From the NCBI GenBank assembly GCA_963377175.1, contig CAUJNA010000580.1, forward strand, positions 579,236 to 643,235: a DNA stretch of 64,000 nucleotides, written 5' to 3'. Position 1 is the first letter of the stretch. The number at the start of each line of letters is the position of its first letter. Origin of the DNA: Effrenium voratum (Eukaryota; Sar; Dinophyceae; Suessiales; Symbiodiniaceae). This document shows, one piece after another, positions 9,383-19,600 of the stretch. A model generated the notes under the pieces. That model was not told the DNA's origin. It was given only the letters and a program-made list of their open reading frames with translations, and searched no databases. Made by a program: the position numbers and the translations under genes.

Positions 9383-11880
9383 CCAAGCAAGCAAGCAAGC
9401 AAAAGCAAGCAGCAAACTTGCAGAGCCTGACCCAACATCCACGCCCGGCCAAGCCTGAACGAGTAGCTGCGTACTGTTCGGGCTACGTGCCGTAGATTTG
9501 CATGCTGGGTTTTCCTTCGCGTAGGAGTCCAAGGATTCCATGCAAAGGTTGGAAGCCTCGCTTTCGGATTGTTTCTGCTTCTCCATCACACTGTCGATCA
9601 CTTCTTGCGGCAGGTTAATGCGAAAGCGTGTCATTTGCTTCAGCACCAGGAGCAAGTTCCTTAACAAGCAGCAAGGGCAAGCAAGCCAACGCTGTTAAAG
9701 CCAGTGCCAAGTTTTGCCAGTGAGTGCTACGAAACCGCATTCAGAGTCAACCAAATGGGTCGAGACGCTCTGTCACACTGCGGTTCTTTGATCGAGCAAT
9801 GGCCTCACCCCCCTCCTGCAGCAAGGTCATGGTGCGGTCAACCTAGGAAAAGACTCAGTAGTTGGTTGGACACGCCAGGGCGTTGACACCATCGTCAAGT
9901 TTAGGTCTAAGCCAACAATAACCAATCAGTTTGAAAACAAATCTCCGGGGCCGGGCCAGGAAATATTTCGAAGAGTGGTCAGCGCATGTTCTTTACAGAA
10001 ACAATGTTGCCAACGCACATGCAGTCTCCAAGTTTTGCCCAAGAAGCAAGGCCAGTTACAAGCGTTCGTCTTTGTCGAAGGGCTGCGATTCTAGCCACAT
10101 CTTTCTCAGCATCCTTGTGCCGAGGTTTCTTCGACCTGAAGCCAGTCTCGCACCGCAGGCGCTGCGGCGGCATTGGGCAATGGTGACAAGGGTAATCACC
10201 ACAAGGCCAGTCGTTTCAAAAACTGAGATTTGCGCTTTGGCTCGTCGAGCCCATCATCAAGGTCGCCCTTGCGAGTTGGTTTGCCTGTTGCCTTCTTCTT
10301 CGGCTTGGCAGCCTGCGGTCGCTGGGCCTCTTCTAGCTCCAGCACTGGAGCATCCAAGAAGTCATTCAAACCTTGGCACGGCCAACCCTGCATGTCAGAA
10401 TTCGGGTAATCAAGGACGTAGGGACCCCAACAACAACCACATACAACACTAGGCGGCGGACATGATCGGTCAAAGATCGAAGTGTCTTGGTGGAGCTTAC
10501 CGTCTCGCAAACCTTGGTGCGCTTCAAACTACACGCAGGTAGTCGCCAAACCCAGCATGCAACTGCGCGATTTGCTGCCCACGTGGCCCCTGGCCAGGTC
10601 ATGAAGTTCTGCATCACTGCTCTTCTCGATCCGGGACGTGGTGAGGCTGGAGTTGTGGGAGAGCTTGCGCTGGCCCACTGACCTCGCATGGCAAACTTGT
10701 TCAACACCAGCTTATCGGAGTTGGTGTTCACACAATAGGCTCATATATACTTGAGGGTCCCACGAAAATATGTGAAGAGCTGGCATAGTCAGCCAATTCA
10801 TTTGGTCCTTGCTCTTCACCACGCGGTCATCTCCGAGCATTTCTTGCCAGTGTCTCTTTGCTTCCTTCTTGGAGAATCCCCAGCGTTCTTTGGAAGCTTT
10901 CGCCCATTGTCTCAAATTGATAAACTCCTTTGTTTTCTGCAGCGCGATGCTGTCTTCAGTGGCCACCTGAGCCAACACAAGGTTAGGCCCCTTCCCCTCA
11001 AACCCTCTACAAACAACATCGTGAGCCATGAAAAGTTCACGAGTGACAGAAAAGGCTGCGCTGCCAACAACTGGGCCCCGAACGGTCTCTGAGATCTCGA
11101 CAGGGAATCGCTTACCTCGGCCTTGGCCTCGACCTCGATTCTGCAGAATCTCCTTGTTCCGCTTCGCCTTGTCCATTTTTTCCCAAATGTGTTGCTGACC
11201 GCGCTCCTTGTAGGCAGCGATGATGGCCACACGAGCATTGTTGCACGGCCGACAGGCATACGACCGCCCTCTCTTGACGCACGTTGCCACATCGAATTTG
11301 CCGTTGCAGATCAAGCACCTTGGACGCAAGAGGCGTTATGTGTGTTGGCAGTGGGTGGCTGAGCGCAAATCGACCCGGATTGAAGTTGGGTCAAATAAGT
11401 AGCAAGAGGCAATACAAGCTAAGTAAGAAGAGCCAGCGCCAAAACGCAGCACGCACGCAGCCTGCTGAAATTGGGTCAGAGCTGCTGAACCTGCAATTCC
11501 GGAGCAGCACCAGCTTTTGCCTTACTGCGATTACGGTCACTGCGAGTCGATGTTGGGGTTCTTGTCCGCGATCGGCCTCTGGTCGCGCTTGGCTGCGGCG
11601 AGTGAAATTCGCCACGTGCCCGCGCCCGTGCCTGGGAACGCCTTGAGGACTCATGACGAAGCACCATGATCCTTCGCGATGGGGTCCGGGGAGTGCGAGC
11701 AGTCCGGGACGGTGTGGGGGTGGGCGGTGTGGCGCGATCATCTTGCCGTGGCTCTTGACGCGGCTGGCTTGCTTCTGCCTCACTGGCTTCACTGTCATGT
11801 TCTTCCGATCCGGATTCGTTGGACGACAGGTCATCCATGTGCGGGTCTGTCAACTGCTTTTTCTGGCCACCTTTCCCCAT
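4805..11880 (-). CDS. Gene 1: multi-exon protein with CxxC zinc-binding exon, function unknown
   Basis: About 13 exons on the minus strand run from an ATG at 11880 (MGKGGQKKQL...) to TGA at 4805-4807, giving roughly 1,400 residues. In order they hold an acidic then Ser/Arg/Pro-rich N-terminus, a zinc-binding segment (two CxxC-like pairs) followed by a basic helix-rich region, several charged Lys/Arg exons, an exon with the hydrophobic run 'FTLVLGPGQVAYVPGG', and a long Ala/Glu/Pro-rich tail ending in Ala/Lys repeats. An AG precedes the ATG by about 28 nt (tctcag) and could accept a trans-spliced leader. I do not recognise the family. The zinc pairs and basic tails suggest nucleic-acid binding, which is inference. 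It lies on the same strand and about 1.5 kb downstream of the methyltransferase gene. Confidence 0.55.
5598..5760 (-). CDS. Gene 1 exon 13
   Basis: Acceptor 'gccctaag|GAGGTT', donor 'GCGCCGG|GTTTTA'. Encodes EVCESDGEVAEAVPGKTGSP and an Ala/Val-rich linker. Low-complexity spacer between the tail exons. Confidence 0.45.
6090..7288 (-). CDS. Gene 1 exons 11-12: 'GPGQVAYVPGG' segment and Ala/Pro/Glu tail
   Basis: Acceptor 'catgcccaag|GTGTAT'. The first part reads KVYACKDGFRFLAGADLLRL, then FTLVLGPGQVAYVPGGMLVA, a hydrophobic strand with a PG turn like those in cupin or JmjC barrels, but the metal-binding His-x-Asp/Glu is not seen, so this is only a resemblance. Near 6925 the open frame shifts by one, so a small intron or an error lies there. 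The second part (KKHWTELASEIIKWAKSVS) leads into some 200 residues rich in Ala, Pro and Glu. Confidence 0.5.
7470..7895 (-). CDS. Gene 1 exon 10
   Basis: Acceptor 'cagcccgcag|GTGATG', donor 'CAATAC|GTTGGC'. A compact globular-looking segment (AIPAEVVDEFQRFLASNSVV, SLSPELALLEQSFWGP). Followed directly in the gene by the 'VPGG' exon, so the two probably form one folded domain. No family assigned. Confidence 0.5.
8099..8341 (-). CDS. Gene 1 exon 9, acidic
   Basis: Acceptor 'gcgctcag|GGTCGG', strong donor 'TTGG|GTAAAG'. Encodes an acidic Glu/Ala/Ser/Asn region (ESEAESSNSSADTEAE) ending LDLRKQRTYWKAL. Confidence 0.5.
8629..8771 (-). CDS. Gene 1 exon 8, helical
   Basis: Acceptor 'cattgcag|GCTTTC', donor 'ACTAG|GTATCC'. 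Encodes ADDNAIDQKKVKSYEKNVAN and ALEGAIQEEES, a strongly helical charged segment that may form a coiled coil. Confidence 0.5.
9053..9415. repeat. (CAGG/CAAG)n microsatellite in a gene 1 intron
   Basis: Two arrays (about 9056-9137 and 9219-9415) of CAGG and CAAG tetranucleotides, separated by a short GC-rich unique segment. The long Ala/Cys/Leu or Lys/Gln/Ala frames across it are repeat products, not genes. Confidence 0.95.
9490..9637 (-). CDS. Gene 1 exon 7
   Basis: Encodes QMTRFRINLPQEVIDSVMEK then a charged Ser/Glu run and CMESLDSYAKE, a likely helical or coiled region. The acceptor 'ctgaag|CAAATG' is clear; the donor is uncertain. Confidence 0.45.
9752..9842 (-). CDS. Gene 1 exon 6
   Basis: Acceptor 'ttttcctag|GTTGAC', donor 'CCATTTG|GTTGAC'. 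Encodes VDRTMTLLQEGGEAIARSKN, helical in character. No domain is recognised. Confidence 0.45.
10070..10161 (-). CDS. Gene 1 exon 5, basic
   Basis: Acceptor 'gccgccgcag|CGCCTG', donor 'ACGCTT|GTAACT'. Encodes RLRCETGFRSKKPRHKDAEK and a further Arg-rich run. Confidence 0.45.
10223..10387 (-). CDS. Gene 1 exon 4, Lys/Asp-rich
   Basis: Acceptor 'gacatgcag|GGTTGG'. Encodes GWPCQGLNDFLDAPVLELEE followed by a Lys-rich basic patch (KPKKKATGKPTRKGD), which could act as a nuclear signal. Confidence 0.5.
10535..10710 (-). CDS. Gene 1 exon 3
   Basis: Open in one frame from acceptor 'cgataag|CTGG' to donor 'ACCTGC|GTGTAG'. It encodes a polar segment including RKLSHNSSLTTSRIEKSSDA. No domain is recognised. 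Confidence 0.45.
10815..11318 (-). CDS. Gene 1 exon 2: CxxC zinc-binding segment
   Basis: Reads CLICNGKFDVATCVKRG then YACRPCNNA: two CxxC-like pairs spaced as in small zinc ribbons. A Lys/Arg/Trp-rich stretch follows (RQWAKASKERWGFSKKEAK). The acceptor is 'cgtccaag|GTGCTTG'; the donor near 10815 is uncertain. Confidence 0.6.
11491..11880 (-). CDS. Gene 1 exon 1
   Basis: Starts at a true ATG. The first ~60 residues are acidic and Ser-rich (DDLSSNESGSEEHDSEASEA), then Pro/Thr/Arg-rich. The frame stays open to 'GAAPELQ', where a GC or GT donor (GAATT|GC or CAG|GT) can close the exon; the GC choice fits the phase of exon 2. Confidence 0.6.
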
Positions 11881-13418
11881 GCGTAGTCGGGGAAGCAGGC
11901 AAACCCTGAGAAGACCTAATGCATGGCGTCACACTGCCCTCTAGCTTGAACAAACCTGTACGCAATCAATCTGGAGAAGTAGGTTTCACAGTGTTATGTT
12001 TTGCGGCTTCTCTTGGCTCACTGGCTCACAAGCTCCTTTTCCGTTCGTGGGTTATGGGTGGAACCTGACACATAAACAATCGTCATGAACTGCAAGGCTC
12101 ATTGTCATGTCAAGAGGTTCTCAATCAAAGCAAACATTCTTTGAGCACTCATGCACGCTCTAGCCGGCTTAGCCAGCGAAACAAAAACAGACACCATGGT
12201 GGGAAGCCTTTTCCCTGAGTGAAACACGCAGATTCGCAGTTCCAGGCGTGTGTGAGCCAGGCTTGCGCGACGGCCCGTTCGTCACCTAAGTTGCGCTCCA
12301 GGTTTGTTCCAGTGAGAGAATGTTTCTCAACTCCTGGATGGTTGGATGCTGCCCAGTTGCTCACAGCCCGGGGGTCATGTCCTCTTGGGGCGCGCTAGCA
12401 CCAAGCTTGCCACCGCCAAAATAGACACACAGGTCATATGCATAGAATTCCCAACCTGGGCCACGGAGGCAAACAGGCACACGTGACGCCATTTGCACAA
12501 GCCTGTGTGAGGAACCTCCCAAATTTGAAATCCCAGATGGAAACAAGATGCCCTCAAGGTCGCATGGGGGCACCGTCAACCTGTTTGAGCAAAACTCCCC
12601 AAAAGGTTCAAAGCGGGAACACCTCTTCAAAAGCTTAGGGGCCTCATCAGCCTGTTCAAGCAAACCCTCCAAATGCGGAACCCAACCGGAATCCAGGCGC
12701 CCTTCAGGTTGCTTAAGGGCACTGTCAGCTGGCTCGAGCAAGTCCCTTAAAGTGAAACCCTACATTGAAAAACGATGCCCTTATTAAGGCGGCTTCAACC
12801 TGTTTCAGCAGCATTCCCACAAACAGGGCACCCCAGTTCCAAACAAAATAATCCTTAGGTTGCTCAGGGGGGTGCTGTCAGCCTGTGTGAGAAAACCCAA
12901 AACAGAGAACCCCATGTCACAAACAAGACACCCTCAAGGCCGCATAGCTGCGTGATCAGCCCGCCAATTTCCGCAAAACCCCGTGGAACGCCACTCAAAC
13001 CCAGACGCCCTTAAGGTTGCTCAGGGGCACAGGCAGCCTGTTTGACAACAGTTAAAAAAACGATGCCCTCACGGTCGCTTACAGTAGGGGCGCTGCCAAC
13101 TTGTTTGAGCAAACTACCACCAAGGGGGTGAAGGACTTACTTTGTCTTTCTTCTTGGGCCAGAAGGGCAGCTAAGCTAGACTCACTCTGTTTGCACAAGC
13201 CTGCGCACAACACCCAAGCAAGTCCTGAAAGGGCACAAAACTCATACCCAAAATAAAGGGTTGAAAATAAGGTCCCTGAAGCAGTCGTTCGCCCACCGAA
13301 AGGGTTGCCTTTGAAAGAAGTCTACAACAGTTGGCCCAATACTCATATACCAAAATGGGTGTGAAATTCGAATCAGGGCCGAAAGCAAAACGCAATCAGT
13401 CCCAGCTTTTTTTCTTGC
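11881..13418. other. Intergenic between genes 2 and 1
   Basis: Spans the last stop of gene 2 (13419) and the ATG of gene 1 (11880). The central part is the ~90-bp degenerate repeat. No convincing coding frame, apart from a 71-codon open stretch at 12149-12364 whose status is unclear. Confidence 0.5.
12375..13115 (+). repeat. Degenerate ~90-bp tandem repeat
   Basis: About eight diverged units share 'cctgtttgagcaaa', 'ccccaaa', 'gatgccctcaaggtcgc' and 'aggggcactgtcagcctg'. A dispersed single unit recurs at about 20675-20790. Copies differ strongly, so the array is old. Confidence 0.7.
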
Positions 13419-13673
13419 TCATTCTTCGTGTGGTTTACGACACATCGGAGCTAGCCTGATCCCCCAGCCCGTGCAACATTGCCAAGCATCCCGGGCACAA
13501 AGAGATGCATTCGAGTGAGACTCAAGAACCATCTTCTTCAAGCCCAGGCGTGCTGCCAACGACGTGGTCACTGGCATGGCGTGACTGATCATCAGCTCAA
13601 TTGCACCTTGGCTTCGCGGGGCTGGGCTTGGAAAGGGAGATTGAACTACGCGTGTTGGCTCTCCTTGAAGGGT
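13419..13673 (-). CDS. Gene 2 last exon: probable methyltransferase motif X
   Basis: Acceptor 'tgttcaag|ACCCTT', in phase with exon 17, open to TGA at 13419. Contains PRSQGAIELMISHAMPVTTS; 'ELMISHAMP' occupies the place of the G-N-(S/A)-M motif X, with Ser-His in place of Gly-Asn. Motif IX is not obvious. Ends MCRKPHEE. Confidence 0.6.
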   Translation of the reverse strand, partial: TLQGEPTRVVQSPFPSPAPRSQGAIELMISHAMPVTTSLAARLGLKKMVLESHSNASLCARDAWQCCTGWGIRLAPMCRKPHEE

Positions 13674-16600
13674 CTTGAACATGGCTCGTAAATGGCACAT
13701 CCCAAAACCCCTCCAAGCACACGAAGGCGTCTTCTATAGCAGCTGGGGTGTTTGCCTTCCACACAGCCCAACCAAAAGCCAGATCAAATTCATTTTGAAA
13801 CTCCCAACAAACCTAGCCTCTCCCGGTTGCTTGGGGCAGTATGTATATAGCCGGTTCCCCTGCAGCACCAGCAGCAGCATCCCCAGCATCACCAGCAACA
13901 TGCTTGGGGCAGTATGTAGTTGGTCCCCTTGTAGCACCACCAGCAACATCTCCAGCATCACCAGCAACACCCCCAGCATCACCAGCCACACCCCAACACC
14001 TCCTTTGCGGAGCTCCCCCAAACGGGCCCGGGTGCCGTTTGAGGGGTTAGGCAAACGTCGACGTTTGCCTAACCCCAAAACGCGCCTCCAGGCCGTGTCC
14101 CGGGTGCCGTTTGAGGGGTTAGGCAGATGTCGACGTTTGCCTAACCCCAAAACGCGGGCCTCCAGGCCGTGTCCCGGGTGCCTTTGAGGGGCTAGGCAAA
14201 CGTCGACGTTTGCCTAACCCCAAAACGCGGGCCTCCAGGCCGTGTCCCGGAGGCCCGCGTTTTGGGGTTAGGCAAACGTCGACGTTTGCCTAGCCTCAAG
14301 CGGCACCGGGACACGGCCTGGAGGCCACATTTTGGGGCTTTCTTAGGCACCCAAAGCGACCTGGAGGCCCGCGTTTTGGGGCTAGGCAAATGTCGACGTT
14401 TGCCTAACCCCTCAAACGGCACCCGGGGCACGGCCTGGAGGTGTTTTGGGGTTATGAGATGTCAGAGTTTTGGTGGACCATGACTTGAACTGTTCATGCG
14501 CCCTTATACCCCCAGAATCCCAGCAACACTTCCTTTGCATGCGGAGCTCCCCTGTTTTCATAGGCCACAAAACACTTTCCTCAAGCCTCAACCCACAATC
14601 AAAAACCGTGGGCCTCCGTTCAACCAGTACAACATGCCAAACATCAGCACGTGGCGCTGTAGACCTGCTGCTTTGGGATGTTGATCATACGTGTGCAAGC
14701 CTTTGTGAGGGTGGGAAACACTGCGGTCCCCCACCTGGCTCTGAAGTCAGGGTTTTGGGACAAGTCGGCCACAACAGCAGCAGGAAAGAGACGCCGGTAT
14801 TTCTGTTCGCACTTCTTGTGGAAAGCCGACAGAGGCGGCTCTGGCCCTTCAGCATTGCCCCGGGTCATCAGAAAGTCCTGCGCCGTCAGAGACAGCTCCG
14901 TGCCCACGTTTGCAGCAAACTCTGCCAGGATGTTGCCGATCCTTGCAGAGTCCACGGCGCACACACATGAGTGTATTTTTTCGTGTTCAAGCGACACCGA
15001 GAAAGCACCAATATTGTATCGCAAGTGTCTCCACACTGCCACGGTCAACGCAAAGAGCATATTTTCTTTGACGTCTGACTGGGAATCCATACATAGTCGG
15101 GTCCAGCGTAACCACTTGCGTGAAATAACTCGGGCCTGCGGCAGCGTTACGGGGTGACAAGTCAAAATTCTTGCTGGCTGGCATTGCGTGGAAATCATGC
15201 GTGACACATTGCAAACGCTACACCTTGCCTAAGATGCGCTCAAGCTCTTGGACTGGAAAGCCAATTACGTTTTCGTGCCAAAATGCACGTGGTCTGGATT
15301 GCTTCGCTGCTTTCATCCTTGGCTGCGGGTAGAGCTTGTTTTCAAGTCAAGGCCAATAATGACCTTTAAAGAACCCAACCGTTCAACATAGAAACAGCAT
15401 GGTTGCCTGGCAAGCTTCAGGGTCATGAAGGCTGGCAATGTTTCTCCCATGAATCTGCCACGTTCTCCGAAGTTTGACCAGTCTGGGCAAGGAGACCCTG
15501 CCGCCAAAACTGTAAGGGTCGCTGGGTCTTCCGTGTCCTGGGCCGGTGGAAGTCGTCTACATTGACGCAAGTGCTTGTAGCAGTAGTCCCCTGTGTTGAG
15601 CTGCACATCATCATTCATGATGATGGCTTCCAACTCTTCAAATGTTTTCCTGTCGAAGTGTGTGCAACGAGAGTCAAAAGGGCAACATCGATGGAGCCTC
15701 AAGCCCAAGAACAAAACCAAGCGGTTTAACCCCTACCTACCCCCCTGTTTGTGACATTGCCAGGGGATGCTGTTCCGGAAAAAAGGGTTCTTTGCTGTTT
15801 TCGACACAGCCCAGCTGAAGTCCACACTACACCAACCCGAAACCCGCTTCAAACAAACTACTCGGCCAACCCTATTGGTGGTCGAACTGGTAGTCGAACT
15901 TCTGTTCAAAGTGGATTTTGTGTTTTCGTTTGCGGTTTTTAGTTTTTTCAGGGTTGGTGGTCGAACTGGTGGTCGAACTTTGGTGGTCGAACTTTTTCCG
16001 CGGTCGACCCCAACAAGTTCGACCACCATTCGACCACCATTTGCTTCATTTTGACAAGCAAGTTCGACCACCATTCGACCACCAAAGTTCGACCACGGTT
16101 CGACCACCAGTTCGACCACCACCAAGTTCGACCACCAGTTCGACCACCAAAGCCCGTTTCAGTCAAAAACTGTTTTTTTGTTTTTTGTTTTTTCCCGGTC
16201 TCCTGCGGGCCACGACGTACTTGGCGCATCCGCGTTGCTGGGTGCAAAGGTCCAGCAAGCTGGCAGTCACCTGTTCCCAGGACTTGTGACCGTCGAGCTG
16301 ACCATCCTCAAGAGCCAGCCCAACAATGCGGAAATCTTTGGGAACTGGACCTGCTGCAAGTTTCAAGCGCCCCTGGGATGTAATTAGCCACGCCAGACTG
16401 TGAGGCATGACGCCCTTCAAGCGTGAGGGCAGGGCGTCGCGCATGTGCAAGCTGGTTAGCTCGACAATCTGTTGAACTTCATGTTGGGCAGAGTTCCGAA
16501 CATGAGCTGGGAGCAAATTCAAAATGTCCCCAAATACACACGAGGCCCCGTTGTCAATGAGCATCCGCCGGCAAGCAGGGCTGAGATCAGCGGCAAACGA

Positions 16601-19600
16601 TTCAACTCTCACACTTGACCCTGTGCTGGCAAGCAGGGATGCCGTGGCGTGGGCTGCCAGTTCCGCCGTGCCATACCCAGCAAATTCGGAGAAGATCTTG
16701 ACATCCTCAGGGCAATGAAGCACACAAAAGCAGGTTTGAAGAAGGGTGCGCTTGCGATGGCCTAGTGGATTGGCGTGGTAAGGTTTAGCTACAACAAGCA
16801 GGTCAGTCGGTTTCTTATGGGATGATGCTTTGAATATAACCAGACGCGAGCTGAACTCCCCTGCGAACAATAAAGGGCTTGACCATTTGCGCACCCTTGT
16901 GGCAAGAACCAAGTCGATTCCTGCTGTCGACAGTTCAAACTGTTTATTCATATGCGTGTTTGTTGTGAAAAGCAACTCTTTTTGGGTGAGCCAGCACAAT
17001 ACCTCCTCCCCCTGACCCCAACACATGCTCGAAAACAAGGCTGGAAGCGATTCAACATGGTTTTCCAGTTGGTTGGAAACACACCAGACTATGATCATTC
17101 GTTTGTGTTGAGTCTAGCCCAAACACGATGGCTAGGAAAACACAAGCGACAAGGTAAATGCTTTCGAGTTTTTTGCGCAAATTGCATGAGTTCCCAATGT
17201 GGAAGCAATGCCCCATCAGCGCAGCTCCCAAATACAGTGCAAGTGAGGGCCCCCCAGTCCCGCAAAGATGCCCAAACTGAAAATTTGGATTTGTTTGGAC
17301 TTTGGGGAGAGGCATGATTTGCTGTTATTTTGAAAGCCTTTCACATCAGAAATGAACGGAAAATGACCCCTGGCTTCTGTGAATGGCAAAAAGCGTCCCA
17401 CCCCTTGACCCTCCTTTTTGGGGGTGGCGACCGACGACCTGATTGTTTCGCGTCAAGGATCCTTCCACTCAACGTGAGCCCTGTCAGCCAAAGTCAGAGC
17501 AGCATCACAAAATCGACGCAGGAAGCTAAATGCTTCCTCCACCTGATTGGGCACCCTCACAGCTTGGCAAGGCTGCGAGGTCGGTTTCTTCTTCAAGTTG
17601 TTCTTTTTTACCTTCCTCACCGTGGCCTGCGAGGTCTTTGCGACCTCGATGATCCCCGACGGCAACACGTCCTCATCATCTACCACGTCTGCCGCTGCCC
17701 CGCGCATGGCATTTCCTGTGTCGTTTCGCTCATCATTCTCACGCCTGCTGTTCGAGCAACGCAAGCATGAAGCTGAATGCTCTAAGACAATGTGGATCAG
17801 ATCGAAGGCAGATGTCTGATGCTTTGAAAGACAGCACTGGCCGCCAAACCTTTCACTCTTCGCGCAAGAGCGCCTTGCGGAAAGGCTCATGGTACACAAT
17901 GAGCAGAAGGTCCGCAACCGTTCTTCGGCGCGACCAGGTGAAACTGGCCCCCCAGCACCTATTGCCCTTTTCTTCAACTTTTTGAAGGGCATGCGCCACT
18001 TGCGCTGCTGGGGGTATGTTGTGCGATGGTCCGACCATCACAACGGCAAGCTCCTGCAGGATCATCCTGACGTTGTTCACCCGCTCAGCCGTGTCCGTTC
18101 TATGGTATGAGCGCCCAATGTCCGAACACACATCGAGAGCATAGTCGCCTTGGAAGGGCAGAGTCGGATGAGACACACAAGCCTCTTGCGCGTTCTAAAG
18201 GCAATCATGAACAGCCACATGATGATAAAGCGTGTGACTGAATATTGCCATGAGTCGGTTGCGGTGGAAGCATTCCAGCAATCGCGCCGCGCGGTCAGTG
18301 TCATGGTCATGCACTGGTTCTGCAGGGCCAGGAAGAGGAAGCAGCGGACCTGGTAGCTCATCGTCTACGCCGCGGCTGCCGCTTTCACCAGGGAGCTCTT
18401 CTCCGCCCTCTTCGGGAACTTCGGGCCCGTGGTCAGGCTCGGGTATGGGATCGGGCGCCGCCTTCACCTCCGCCTGCTGGCTCTGGGCCACTTGTTGCCG
18501 TTGCCTTCGACCAAACAGCAGCCAGCCGGCGCTGGCGCTAACAATTGAAAGGCGTATGGAAACAGGGTGGGACTTTGTCAGGACGTGTGTGGGCTTACTG
18601 CTGCAACAGACACACCTGCCAACAACGTTTACCCCAACACCAGCCAACCAGTCAAATGTCGGCGCCTGTCGAAACCTCTGATATAAAGACGATGCTCTGG
18701 CCCCTTCGTGTCCCCCAATGAGGTAACTGGGCCGTTCAGCCCCCAAAAGCTAAAGCCTAGAAAACTCGCGCTAGCATAGCTAGCTTTTGTGACAAGTTTT
18801 GTTTGGGACCTCAACACATCAACTGGCTAGCCTCGAGGGAGGCTCTGGGGCAGGATGGCGTCCCCCAGTTGCCCTTTGCTGCGTAGGTCTAGCAAGAGAT
18901 CCCTGCGCCAGCGCTCGAAGCTCTGGGAGAAGGGATTGTTTACCTACGCGCGGGCTGCGCGAGCAGGGTGTTTGCGCAAACAACCAGCGAGACCTATTAC
19001 AATCCTTCCCTTTCCCAATTTCACTCTGGCCTGCAAAGTACAGCTGTAACTTCTTGTAGAACTCAGCTTTCTGGCCAGGAGCCACCCAGTTAATCTCAAG
19101 CCCGTCCTCGGAACAAACCAGTAAAGCAGTCCAAGTGATGGGTGTGTGTGTGTGTGTGTGTGTCAATTCTCTCTGTCACAACCCACAACAGCTTGCACAA
19201 CCCAGAACAGCTTGGGTGTCAGCGCCTCACTTGATGAAACAAAACATAGGCTGCAGCTTAGACTCAGTGTTTGTCTCGCACCAAACGCTCAAAGCCTCGT
19301 AATAGCCTTTTCCCTGCGTGTGCTTCAGATTAAAGGAGGCGTCATATTCTGTAAGGCGCCCCAGTTGATGCTTCAAAAGCAGGAAATAATCCAGGGGCGC
19401 GGCGGGGCTGAATTTCTTCTCAGTTAAGGAAGCATCCCCTGCGGAATCAGCAGCTGCCCATCCTTGTGCCTCCAATCGCTTTTTGATTGCGTATCTGGAG
19501 TCAACATCCTCGCACCTGACTGGTTTTGACAGCACGGTCTTGTAAGTCACCATGGAGTCCGCCAAGCGGCCCGATTCCAACATGCCAACGCTCGTCATCC

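Noticed and set aside
8954..9667. Long Cys/Leu/Ala-rich open frames on both strands
   Set aside because: They lie over the CAGG/CAAG microsatellite and are translations of the repeat; only the 9490-9637 part has independent coding character.
12149..12364. Exon SNWAASNHPGVEKHSLTG
   Set aside because: Open but short, beyond the last stop of gene 2 and before the ATG of gene 1, with no good splice sites noted.
15733..16383. Frames rich in Val/Glu/Arg/Pro ('VRPP')
   Set aside because: They come from the GGTGGTCGAAC array, which is open in many frames; it lies in an intron of gene 2.
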